Source of the DNA: Methanomethylophilus sp963631655
GTDB taxonomy: Archaea; Thermoplasmatota; Thermoplasmata; Methanomassiliicoccales; Methanomethylophilaceae
NCBI GenBank assembly: GCA_963631655.1
Contig: CAVGRR010000027.1
Coordinates: 1-19,554 of the forward strand
Reading direction: 5' to 3'
Length of the DNA stretch: 19,554 bases
Shown: in pieces, positions 7,221-15,437 of the stretch
How the letters are laid out: the number at the start of each line of letters is the position of its first letter
Numbering within the stretch: position 1 is the stretch's first letter
The notes under the pieces: generated by a model
Seen by the model: only the letters and a program-made list of their open reading frames with translations
Databases searched by the model: none
What the model was told of the DNA's origin: nothing
Translations under genes and position numbers: made by a program

Positions 7221-10200
7221 ATGAACAAAACAATCGTAAAAACACTGATGCCGCTGTTCCTGGCAATTGTCATGGCGGCGGCCTTCGTCCCGATAATGTC
7301 GGATGAATCCGACGCGACCACGGGCGAATACACAGAAAGCAACATGACCTACAGCTACAACACCGACACTCTGACCGCCACCCTGAAGACCTACGCCGGA
7401 ACAAGTGCCGCGTCCGTCACCATTCCGACCTCGATCACCGTGAGCGGGGCGGGTGTCTTCGTCGTGAACGCCATCGGAAAGGATGTTTTCATCGGGCACA
7501 CGGAGATCACGTCAATCACCATCCCCACTACCATCACCTCCATCGGATCCCAGGCTTTCAGAAACATCTCCGCGACCGAGATCACCGTTCCCGATTCCGT
7601 GACCGCGATCTCTTCCGCAGCCTTCCAGTTCAACACCGCCCTGAAGACCATCACCTTCGGATCCGGTGTCACATCCCTTCCCGATAACGTTCTCAGGGGA
7701 TGTACCGCCCTGGAAACCATAACCCTCGGAAAGAACGTGACCAGCATCGGCAACGGTGCCCTCTACGAATGTTCTTCCCTCAAGACAATCAATATCGCAG
7801 AAGGGAACACCTCTTTCGTGACAGACGAGAACGGTGTCCTCTACAGCGCGGACAAGACCGTACTCTACAAGGTTCCCGCCGATTATTCCGGAACCTTTAC
7901 CGTGCCCGACACCGTGACCCAGATATTCGCGGGAGCCTTCAAGGGATGTTCCGAGATCGTCAGGCTCGAACTCACCGGATCGCAGAACTACGATATCAGC
8001 GACCTCACCTCCCTCACCAGCGTAAAACTCGGAAACGAGTGCGACGTTTACAATTGCGGTCTCTTCCAAAGCACCACTCTTACATCCGTCGAGATCGAAG
8101 ACGGGGGAGATTACGTCTCCGTCGACGGGGTTGTTTTCACCGCCGACAAGACCACTCTGGTGTGCAACCCGTCCGCGAGGACCGGAACCTACGCCATCCC
8201 CGAAGGGACCGCCGTTATCGGTGCCAATGCCATGGCCAATTCCCAGTACTCTTCGGTTACGTTCCCCGACTCCGTGATCCAGATTGAGTACTACGCATTT
8301 GAATCGAGCGCAATCGAAAGCCTCGACCTTTCGGGATCCGGAATGGTTATCGGAGAAGGTGCCTTCTGCGGATGTTGCGCGAAATCCGTCAAACTCGGAA
8401 ACCACAGCTACGCGATCGGAATTGATGCGTTCTTCGACTGTTCCGAGATGAAGACCGTCTACAACGGCTCTTCCCTGACCATCACCGCCGGATCGGAGGA
8501 TTACGGATTCATCGCGGCCTACGCCGACGAAGTGATCGACGCGGCCGACAAGACCGTGACTGTGAAATGCGGAGATGAAGTCCTCTGGACCCAGAAGGTA
8601 TCCTACGGATCCGACGTGACCGTTCCTGAGTTCGAGAACTACCGGCTGTCCTCGACCTCTCTGACCAACGTCACCGCGGACACCGAGATCACTGCCACGT
8701 GCCTGTACGTGTTCACCTACGACGACGACACCATGACCGCTTCCGTGAAAAGGAACAGCGAAGTCGTCGCGACATCATATGATATTCCTTCCGCCGTGGT
8801 CCACGACGGAAAGACCTACACCGTGACAGTGATCGATGCCCATGGATTCTACGACGCGACCTCTCTGACCTCCGTCACCTTCCCCGATACGCTGACAGCC
8901 ATCAACCCCCAGGCCTTCTGCGGATGTACCAACCTCACTTCCGTGGTGTTGCCCCAGTCCCTGACCTTCCTCGGAAACGGCGCGTTCAGTAACACCGGCA
9001 TAACCTCCGTGACCGTACCCGATTCCGTGGATTCTGTTTCCGCTTTCGGCGGTTCGTCGTTTATCGACGTTTTCGTGTCCAGTAGTAATCCGAACCTGTG
9101 TTCCGTCGACGGTGTGGTTTTCAGCAAGGACAAGACCCAACTGCTGCTTTACCCCCAAGGAAAGACCCAGACATCCTACGCCATTCCCGAAGGGACCGTG
9201 ACCGTCGATTCGGATACCTTCAATGGCTGTACCACCCTGACCTCCGTCACCCTTCCTTCGACGCTCACCAAGATCGGCATACCCGCGTTCTACGACTGTA
9301 CCAACCTGGCCACCGTGTACAACGCCTCGGATATGACTATCGAAGCCGGAAAGTTCAGCGGTACGGCCTCGTTTGTGGCACAATATGCCACCCAGGTTAT
9401 CGACATCAGGGACAAGACCGTGACCGTAAAATGCGGAGACGATACCATCTGGACCGAGACCTTTGCATACGGTTCCGATGTCACGATCCCGGAGATTGAA
9501 GGATACACTCTCTCCAAGACTTCTATCGCTTCAATCGCCGCCGACGAGACCGTTACCGCCACCAAGATCGTTTGCACCGTGACCGTGAAATGCGGAGAAA
9601 ACGTCCTCAAGACCTATTCTGCCGACTACGGATCCGACGTTGCCATTGACGCAATCGAAGGTTACACCCTCTCGAAGACCGCCATAACCGGTATCAAAGC
9701 CGACGAGACCGTGACCGCGACCCTGAACACCTACGCCGTCAAAGTCGTCTCCGGCGATTGGATCCTTGCCGTCTACACCGCCGATTACGGAGAAGATGTC
9801 ACCATCGCCCCCATCGAAGGATACGAGCTGGCAAAGACCTCTATCACCGGTATCAAGGCCGACGAGACCGTTACCGCCACCAAGATTGTTTGCACCGTGA
9901 CCGTCAAGAACGGAGAAAACATCCTCAAAACCATCACCGCGGACTACGGAACCAACGTGATTATCGACGAGATTGAAGGATACATTCTCTCCAAGAACGC
10001 GATCACCTCAATCAAAGCGGATGAAACAGTCACCGCCACCCCCGATGCCGAGTTGGCAACCTATACAGTCAAAGTCGTGTCCGGAGATTGGATCCTTGCC
10101 ACCTACACCGCCGATTACGGAGAAGATGTCACCATTGACGCAATCGAAGGTTACACCCTCTCGAAGACCGCCATAACCGGTATCAAGGCAGACGAGACCG

Positions 10201-11708
10201 TTACCGCCACCAAGATTGTTTGCACCGTGACCGTGAAATGCGGAGAGACCGTCCTCGACGAGATTGACGCGGAATACGGTTCCAACGTAATCCTCGGAGA
10301 CTACCCCGGTTACACCCTGTCCAAGGGATACATCACCGCCATCAAAGCTGATGAGACCGTCACTGCGGAGATGAACGTCTACATCGTCACCGTCGTGTGC
10401 GAAGGAATTACCATTAGTTCTGCCAGGGCCGGATACGGGGAGACCGTCACCCTCGACGAGATCGAAGGATTCACCCTTGCCAAGGCCGTCGTCGAGAACG
10501 TCACCGCCGACACCGTTGTTGACGCGGAGAGAATACCTGTCACCGTCACCGTGAAATGCGGAGATACCGTTCTCAGGGAAATCAACGCATACTACTGGGA
10601 CGACGTGACCATTGATCCCATCGAAGGATACGACCTGTCCAAGACCACTATCACTGCCATCAAAGCTGATGAAACAGTCACCGCAACCAAGATCGTTTGC
10701 ACCGTGACCGTGAAATGCGGAGAAAATGTCCTCAAGACTTACACCGCCGATTACGGAGAAGACGTGACCATTGACGCAATCGAAGGTTACACCCTCTCCA
10801 AGACCTCCGTCGCCGCCATCAAGGCCGACGAGACCGTGACCGCGACCCTGAACACCTACACCGTGACCGTGGCCTATAACGGCTGGATTCTTGCCGTCTA
10901 CACCGCCGATTACGGAGAAGACGTGACCATTGATCCCATTGAAGGATACAACCTGTCCAAGGCCTCGATAACTGCTATCGCCGCCGATGAGACCGTTGAA
11001 GCCACCAAGATCGTGTGCAAAGTCACCGTGAAATGCGGAGAGACCGTCCTCGACGAGATCGACGCGGAATACGGAACCAATGTGATCATAGGCGCAATCG
11101 AAGGTTACACCCTTTCCAAGACCTCGATCCCGGCAATCAAAGCGGATGAAACCGTCACCGCCGAGAAGGCCGCCGTCGAGACCGGCGACGTGACCGTATC
11201 TGTCGTGTGCGGAGACAAAGCGATCTGGACCCAGACCGTAAAATCCGGATCCGACGTGACCGTTCCCGCCCTCGAAGGATACGAATTCTCCGGAGTGACC
11301 CTTGTTTCTGTCGGTTCCGACACCGTGCTTTCTGCGAAGCAGATCCTCTGCACAGTCAAAATCGTGTGCGGAGAAGAGGTCCTTGCCACCTATTCCGTGC
11401 CCTACGGGGAGAACCTGGCCGTCGAAGAGATCGAAGGTTATACCGTGTCCCAGAACGTCCTTGAGAACGTCACCACCGACACCGTTGTGACCGCTGTTGT
11501 CGCAGAAGCATCCGGAGAAGACGGAGAAGAGACCGAAGAGAAGACCGAAGACGACGGAACCGACGCGACACAGCTGATCGCTGTCGCCGTTTGTGTGATT
11601 CTCGGATGTCTCTGTCTCGTCGGAACCTACTTCCTCGGAGACCCCAGGATGTTCGCAGGTGCCCTGATCCTCTACGCGGCCGCCTTCGCGGTATGGAAAT
11701 TCCTCTGA
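7221..11708 (+). CDS. BspA-type leucine-rich-repeat surface protein with long 53-residue repeat array
   Basis: This is a 1495-residue protein. An in-frame GTG at 7182 is rejected: ATG 7221 has GGAG 5 nt upstream and opens the signal peptide (TLMPLFLAIVMAAAFVPIM, then SDESDATTG). Residues about 94-413 and 527-703 are BspA-type LRR_5 repeats (units such as LTSVTFPDTLTAINPQAFCG). A single copy of a second repeat sits between the two LRR blocks (about 444-493). The same repeat then forms 13 tandem copies (about 731-1427) with TVTVKCG, YGxDVTI, IEGYTLSK and KADETVTAT as recurring pieces. An acidic linker (SGEDGEETEEKTEDDGTD) leads to two hydrophobic helices (about 1452-1472 and 1478-1495) that should anchor it. 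BspA LRRs are known from adhesins of gut and oral microbes. The array probably acts as a stalk that projects the LRR head. Extended cysteine use (VCTVTVKCG) is unusual for a surface stalk. Confidence 0.92.
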   Translation: MNKTIVKTLMPLFLAIVMAAAFVPIMSDESDATTGEYTESNMTYSYNTDTLTATLKTYAGTSAASVTIPTSITVSGAGVFVVNAIGKDVFIGHTEITSITIPTTITSIGSQAFRNISATEITVPDSVTAISSAAFQFNTALKTITFGSGVTSLPDNVLRGCTALETITLGKNVTSIGNGALYECSSLKTINIAEGNTSFVTDENGVLYSADKTVLYKVPADYSGTFTVPDTVTQIFAGAFKGCSEIVRLELTGSQNYDISDLTSLTSVKLGNECDVYNCGLFQSTTLTSVEIEDGGDYVSVDGVVFTADKTTLVCNPSARTGTYAIPEGTAVIGANAMANSQYSSVTFPDSVIQIEYYAFESSAIESLDLSGSGMVIGEGAFCGCCAKSVKLGNHSYAIGIDAFFDCSEMKTVYNGSSLTITAGSEDYGFIAAYADEVIDAADKTVTVKCGDEVLWTQKVSYGSDVTVPEFENYRLSSTSLTNVTADTEITATCLYVFTYDDDTMTASVKRNSEVVATSYDIPSAVVHDGKTYTVTVIDAHGFYDATSLTSVTFPDTLTAINPQAFCGCTNLTSVVLPQSLTFLGNGAFSNTGITSVTVPDSVDSVSAFGGSSFIDVFVSSSNPNLCSVDGVVFSKDKTQLLLYPQGKTQTSYAIPEGTVTVDSDTFNGCTTLTSVTLPSTLTKIGIPAFYDCTNLATVYNASDMTIEAGKFSGTASFVAQYATQVIDIRDKTVTVKCGDDTIWTETFAYGSDVTIPEIEGYTLSKTSIASIAADETVTATKIVCTVTVKCGENVLKTYSADYGSDVAIDAIEGYTLSKTAITGIKADETVTATLNTYAVKVVSGDWILAVYTADYGEDVTIAPIEGYELAKTSITGIKADETVTATKIVCTVTVKNGENILKTITADYGTNVIIDEIEGYILSKNAITSIKADETVTATPDAELATYTVKVVSGDWILATYTADYGEDVTIDAIEGYTLSKTAITGIKADETVTATKIVCTVTVKCGETVLDEIDAEYGSNVILGDYPGYTLSKGYITAIKADETVTAEMNVYIVTVVCEGITISSARAGYGETVTLDEIEGFTLAKAVVENVTADTVVDAERIPVTVTVKCGDTVLREINAYYWDDVTIDPIEGYDLSKTTITAIKADETVTATKIVCTVTVKCGENVLKTYTADYGEDVTIDAIEGYTLSKTSVAAIKADETVTATLNTYTVTVAYNGWILAVYTADYGEDVTIDPIEGYNLSKASITAIAADETVEATKIVCKVTVKCGETVLDEIDAEYGTNVIIGAIEGYTLSKTSIPAIKADETVTAEKAAVETGDVTVSVVCGDKAIWTQTVKSGSDVTVPALEGYEFSGVTLVSVGSDTVLSAKQILCTVKIVCGEEVLATYSVPYGENLAVEEIEGYTVSQNVLENVTTDTVVTAVVAEASGEDGEETEEKTEDDGTDATQLIAVAVCVILGCLCLVGTYFLGDPRMFAGALILYAAAFAVWKFL
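9410..11500 (+). repeat. Tandem array of 13 repeats of about 159 bp
   Basis: Thirteen units of about 53 codons each can be read in frame, beginning near the codons for KTVTVKCGDD and ending near ENVTTDTVVTA. Two subtypes partly alternate: one starting VCTVTVKCG, the other with VKVVSGDWILA or VTVAYNGWILA. Units 2 to 6 read A-B-A-B-A and units 9 to 11 read A-B-A. Units 1, 7, 12 and 13 are the most divergent. Stretches identical at DNA level (55 bp at 9643-9697 and 10132-10186; 44 bp at 9861-9904 and 10191-10234) show recent exchange between copies. Confidence 0.9.
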
Positions 11709-11732
11709 ATCAAACGCCAAAAGGAGAACAAC

Positions 11733-13622
11733 ATGTCCGAAATGAAAACGAAAACATTCGCCGTGTTCTCCGTGCTGGCGATCCTCTGTGCCTCATGTGC
11801 GGGGATCGCCTACACCGAACCGGAAGAGGAACCGGACGAAATAGCCCCGCTGATTGTCTTCGGCCTGATCGCACTGGCCGGTGTATCTGCCGGAGCGGGA
11901 TGGTTTGCCCACGGCTATTTCAACGGTTCAAGCGACACCGATGTTCAGCCGTATCTGAGATTGTCCGCGGCCAATAACGTTGCGGACGTGACCTCCGTGG
12001 CCTCCGCCTTCACGGCCAATGCCAACGCGAATTACGCCCAGTTATGGGGAATGACCAAGGAACACTGGATCCGCCAGGCGGAACTCGAAGCCTACACCGA
12101 ATGGAAATCCGGAGCAGTCTACGACGGAAACAGCATCCTGGAAGGTGCCCGTGCCTATGAAAACAACAGTGTAATGACAGCCAATGCCGTCGCCCAGTTC
12201 AACTCGTTCTTCGACCAACTCTCCGAGAAGATCGCTGACTGGAACACCAAGGACACCTACAAGGACAAAATGTCCGTCGGTTTCGTCCTTGACAACACCG
12301 ACAAACTGACCAAATCCGGTGTCAACGCCGATCTGGTCTCCGTCGCCAAAGGGACGGGACAGATCTACATCGGGGACATCTCCGAAGGATACATCGTCAC
12401 CGCCGACACCACTGTATCGGAGGAATCCGACGCATACAAGCCCGGATACATCTACAACTTCGGATCGGCAACCACCATCGTCGGGGAGAACGGACAGACC
12501 TACACCCTGAACGCCGGAAAGAACATGTTGTCCGATCTTTCCCTCAAGCCAGGTATCTACACCGTGACGAACGTAACCCTCGGAGGGGACACCTTCTCCG
12601 CCGTGATGGGATCCGACATCACCCTGAAAGCGGGAATTGCGATGCAGAAGGGATCCGACATCTCTCTTGCCTACCTCGACGGGAACAGGATCGTGTCCGG
12701 AACCTCGTACTACGAACACATGTACTTCAAAGTGGTTCCCGACGACACCCCCGACGGGGAGGACAAACCCGATGCCGTGGAGATCACGAACATACTGACC
12801 GCCTACCAGACCTTACTTGACAAACTGTACTGGACCTCCGTCAGTGCCAACAACGCCGCCAACGCGGTTTGGGACATCTACGACAGGGCGAACGCCAAAG
12901 ATCACAACGTGACCACTCTGATGAGTTCCAACGTGTACAACACCTCGGTCCTTTCCTCGTCCATGAACGAAGTCCTGACCCTTTCCGCCATGCAGCAGCT
13001 TTCGGATTACTACGACAGGTATGGTGAGGACGGACTGAAGGACCTCAAGATCGGTCTTTACGGGGACGGAATGGACGCACCCTTCGTCAGGGGAACCATC
13101 CTCGACGAGTTCGGCAACGCCGTGTACAAGGACGTGATCTACACGCCGTTCTTCCAGAGCGATTCCGTCACGCTGGAAATGGGTGTCGACCACGAGGTTA
13201 CCCAGAACTGTCTCGTTGCGATCTGGAACACCGGGCAGGAACTGAACGCCTGGAAAGAAGCGGGAATGGATGCCGAAGGATATGAAACGGTGATGATCGG
13301 AGAAGGTTACACCTTGCAGATCACACAGCTTGCCACGTGCGATTCCGACGGTATGCACAACCAGTCGAAGATCACGCTTGACGTGACCAAAGTGAACTAC
13401 ATCGCGCCGGAGGACATCGACCTGTCTAAAGATCCCGACCCCGAACCAGCAGAGAACAACATCCTCAAGCTGATCTGCATCGTCGCGGGAGCAATCCTTG
13501 CCGTGCTGGGTATCGTAAGGAGGAGTCCGATCACCGTGGTTGCTGGACTGGGTGTCCTGATCTTCGGCGTGTTCTTCGCCGACACGGTGTGGGACAAGAT
13601 CACGAGGCTGATGCATCTATGA
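11733..13622 (+). CDS. Non-repetitive multi-helix membrane protein with large external domain
   Basis: This is a 629-residue protein that I do not recognise as a named family. ATG 11733 follows AAGGAG (11721-11726) by 6 nt. Residues about 7-25 are a signal-like helix, then a very acidic stretch (EPEEEPDE), then a second hydrophobic helix (about 38-57, Gly/Ala-rich). A long helical region rich in Ala/Asn follows (about 75-165). A beta-rich middle (about 180-345) is next, then another helical region (about 350-420), a mixed domain (about 430-555), and two C-terminal helices (about 577-595 and 598-615) with RR between them and a basic/aromatic end. It lacks B-repeats, so it differs from its neighbours, but shares their two-helix anchor layout. 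It closes the surface locus. The layout resembles viral spike or secretion-associated proteins only in a general way; that is speculation. Confidence 0.85.
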   Translation: MSEMKTKTFAVFSVLAILCASCAGIAYTEPEEEPDEIAPLIVFGLIALAGVSAGAGWFAHGYFNGSSDTDVQPYLRLSAANNVADVTSVASAFTANANANYAQLWGMTKEHWIRQAELEAYTEWKSGAVYDGNSILEGARAYENNSVMTANAVAQFNSFFDQLSEKIADWNTKDTYKDKMSVGFVLDNTDKLTKSGVNADLVSVAKGTGQIYIGDISEGYIVTADTTVSEESDAYKPGYIYNFGSATTIVGENGQTYTLNAGKNMLSDLSLKPGIYTVTNVTLGGDTFSAVMGSDITLKAGIAMQKGSDISLAYLDGNRIVSGTSYYEHMYFKVVPDDTPDGEDKPDAVEITNILTAYQTLLDKLYWTSVSANNAANAVWDIYDRANAKDHNVTTLMSSNVYNTSVLSSSMNEVLTLSAMQQLSDYYDRYGEDGLKDLKIGLYGDGMDAPFVRGTILDEFGNAVYKDVIYTPFFQSDSVTLEMGVDHEVTQNCLVAIWNTGQELNAWKEAGMDAEGYETVMIGEGYTLQITQLATCDSDGMHNQSKITLDVTKVNYIAPEDIDLSKDPDPEPAENNILKLICIVAGAILAVLGIVRRSPITVVAGLGVLIFGVFFADTVWDKITRLMHL

Positions 13623-13627
13623 ACGCA

Positions 13628-13738
13628 GGTATTCCCGATACCCTTCCGATCCGGCCGTTCCGCGGCAAAATCGCGTAAGAGGTATCGGAATACCCCCGAC
13701 GGCCTGAAGGCCGTCCTGGGCCGTTTCCGACGGCCCAG
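13628..13738. other. Cluster of inverted repeats (possible structured RNA or attachment/regulatory site)
   Basis: This lies in the non-coding gap 13623-13858. GGTATTCCCGATACC (13628-13642) can pair with GGTATCGGAATACC (13681-13694), 14 bp with one bulge; each arm is also self-complementary. Between them, GCCG-TTCCG-CGGC (13654-13666) forms a small hairpin. Next is a perfect hairpin GACGGCC-TGAA-GGCCGTC (13698-13715), and directly after it CTGGGCCGT-TTCCG-ACGGCCCAG (13716-13738), a perfect 9-bp stem. The loop TTCCG occurs twice, and GGCCGT occurs three times against two ACGGCC, so several pairings exclude each other. No T-run follows, so a simple terminator is unlikely. The remainder (13739-13858) is A-rich, with one more small hairpin ATCGG-CATA-CCGAT (13794-13807) and the Shine-Dalgarno site GAAGG for the next gene. 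Confidence 0.6.
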
Positions 13739-13858
13739 AACAAGTGAAACACAAAATCAAACACCAAACTTTGGGATAAACTATTTTCCTTGCATCGGCA
13801 TACCGATACAAGAAGGGCAAAAAACACGGTTCCGGGTCTGTCATCGAAGGGATGAAAA

Positions 13859-14206
13859 ATGACAGACAACAAGAGGATCATTAAACAAATGATCGAGGCG
13901 GGGTTAGGCCCCGATGTTATAGCGGACCGGATAAATCTCAGAGAATCCCAGTCGTATGCGGATTACCACACACTCGAATGCTGGCTCAGGCGCGTTTTCG
14001 CGGATCCGAGACAGTACAGGTACGTCACGGGCGAACAGATCTGTAACGAACTTGAATCCGTGGCATCGCGCATTGAATCCGAATACGACTGCGGAACCGT
14101 GCTCGTCGCGGAATTCTACTCCAACCTGAGCATCATGGCGTTCGAGGAGATCGCGGAATATTGCAGGTTCGCCGCCGATCTTTTGATGAAAGGGGGCAGA
14201 CGCTGA
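13859..14206 (+). CDS. Hypothetical protein, possible helix-turn-helix N-terminus
   Basis: This is a 115-residue soluble protein and first gene of the downstream run. The N-terminal half (IIKQMIEAGLGPDVIADRIN, residues about 7-26, then a helical stretch with LECWLRRVF) has the spacing of a helix-turn-helix, but without a family match this is only a possibility. The C-terminal half is helical (ELESVASRIESEY, AFEEIAEYCRFAADLLM) and ends in KGGRR. ATG 13859 follows GAAGG by 8 nt. The stop overlaps the next start as TGATG (14204-14208), which indicates translational coupling. If it binds DNA it could control the operon through the inverted repeats just upstream, which is an inference from position. 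Confidence 0.75.
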   Translation: MTDNKRIIKQMIEAGLGPDVIADRINLRESQSYADYHTLECWLRRVFADPRQYRYVTGEQICNELESVASRIESEYDCGTVLVAEFYSNLSIMAFEEIAEYCRFAADLLMKGGRR

Positions 14207-14781
14207 TGCTTTCCCAGAAAGACATGGCCGTCGTCGTTGTCGGCGACAACATCTTCATCCACGAGGGGGACCTGGTCGGTGCCGATCTGGCAACCCTTCT
14301 GTCGCACGTGAACGCCGGGGAACTGGAATGGCGGGCAAAGGATCTGAACGTCCTTGCTGCCATCGTCGACCGCGGCATACCGAGCTTAAGCCGTCACAAC
14401 GGCTTCGACAGAAGCTACGTGAGTGTGGACCGGATACCCAGAGGTCTGCATTACGAGAGCCTGTACATCATCGACGGCCGTTACAGGGATTACCGTCTTT
14501 ACAAGGTAAGGATGGGGGACTATGCAAAAGAGACTCTTTTCATAACGACGCCGGAGTACATGAGGGAGGCCTTCTGCAATCCGAGATTCGAGTATCCGAT
14601 CCCCGCGCCCCGTAACCCGGAGGGCGGCATGTACCTGATGTCGGCCCCGTACACATACGAGGAGGCCAGAACCAAGGGTGTCAGGAAAGACATGAGATAC
14701 GGGGACATTGACGAGATCAGCCCCGGACAGTTCGTGTCCAGGGTCTGCAACCGCAAACACGGCAGGAAGGGAAGGAGATGA
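14206..14781 (+). CDS. Hypothetical cytoplasmic protein
   Basis: This is a 191-residue protein not recognised. An upstream in-frame ATG at 14161 is rejected because ATG 14206 overlaps the previous stop (TGATG) and has AGGGGG 9 nt before it. The N-terminus is beta-rich (MAVVVVGDNIFIHEGDLVGADL), the middle carries YIIDGRYRDYRLYKVRMGDYAKETLFITTPEYMREAF-like alternating charged and aromatic residues (positions about 87-122), and the end is basic (NRKHGRKGRR). The Arg-rich tail is encoded by AGG-AGA codons that also form the Shine-Dalgarno site of the next gene. There is no signal peptide or membrane helix. It is coupled to the next gene by an ATGA overlap at 14778-14781. Confidence 0.75.
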   Translation: MLSQKDMAVVVVGDNIFIHEGDLVGADLATLLSHVNAGELEWRAKDLNVLAAIVDRGIPSLSRHNGFDRSYVSVDRIPRGLHYESLYIIDGRYRDYRLYKVRMGDYAKETLFITTPEYMREAFCNPRFEYPIPAPRNPEGGMYLMSAPYTYEEARTKGVRKDMRYGDIDEISPGQFVSRVCNRKHGRKGRR

Positions 14782-15437
14782 AGCTCTTTTCCAGATCTGC
14801 CAAATCCGAGCTTCGGCCCCCCGCGGTGAAGAGCAAAGCGGATATCAAATTCGGAATGAAACACCTCCCGCACGTCAAAACATACGAGGTGTGCCCCGAA
14901 TGTGGCAACGAGGTTCGGATCCCGGCATACGGCACAAGTCTTTGTCCCGAATGTGGCGCAAGGATCAAGCCGTGTTCGGTGTGCGAGAAGTGCCAGAATC
15001 CTTGCGTCTACGATGCCCCACAGTACTGCGGCACGGTTGGCATATCCAGATCCAAAAAGTTCGATCCCTGGGACGACATACACGATGAAATTCTCTTCTA
15101 TGAAGTGTTCGAGGAGGACGGTCGGAAGCTGGCCTGTCAGCGGAACGATTTCTATTATTCCGAAAACGAAGATGAAGAGACCCCCTGGAGGATGGACGAT
15201 TACCCTTCGACCGCCGTTGTCGATCCGGAGGATTACCGCAGGTTCGGTTCCGATGCCGTTACCGGGGAGATCTACGGCCCGATTGACATCTATGATCTTA
15301 CCGAGGAAGAGGCCGCCCGCAAGTACTTCTCTCTGCTGAAACAGTCGAAGTATCTGCCCCTCGAAAAAGTCACGGATTCCACGCCCGAAGGAATGTACTG
15401 GATGCGTTACGACATCCCGCCCTATTCGAGGAGTTGA
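14778..15437 (+). CDS. Zinc-ribbon protein of unknown function
   Basis: This is a 219-residue protein. Cys39/Cys42 (CPEC) and Cys56/Cys59 (CPEC) form a classic zinc ribbon, followed by a second cluster Cys66, Cys69, Cys72 and Cys76 (CSVCEKCQNPC). The rest (about 95-219) is acidic and aromatic, with ILFYEVFEEDGRKLA and DYPSTAVVDPEDYRRFG and no recognised motif. Zinc ribbons usually mediate nucleic-acid or protein contacts; the actual role here is not visible. The start overlaps the previous stop as ATGA. The stop TGA (15435-15437) overlaps an ATG at 15437. Confidence 0.8.
   Translation: MKLFSRSAKSELRPPAVKSKADIKFGMKHLPHVKTYEVCPECGNEVRIPAYGTSLCPECGARIKPCSVCEKCQNPCVYDAPQYCGTVGISRSKKFDPWDDIHDEILFYEVFEEDGRKLACQRNDFYYSENEDEETPWRMDDYPSTAVVDPEDYRRFGSDAVTGEIYGPIDIYDLTEEEAARKYFSLLKQSKYLPLEKVTDSTPEGMYWMRYDIPPYSRS

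Noticed and set aside
9410..11500. CRISPR-like array
   Set aside because: The repeats are in frame, about 159 bp, without short constant repeats and unique spacers; they encode protein.
13681..13738. Intrinsic terminator after the 629-residue gene
   Set aside because: The hairpins are strong, but no T-run follows, so a structured element is a better description.
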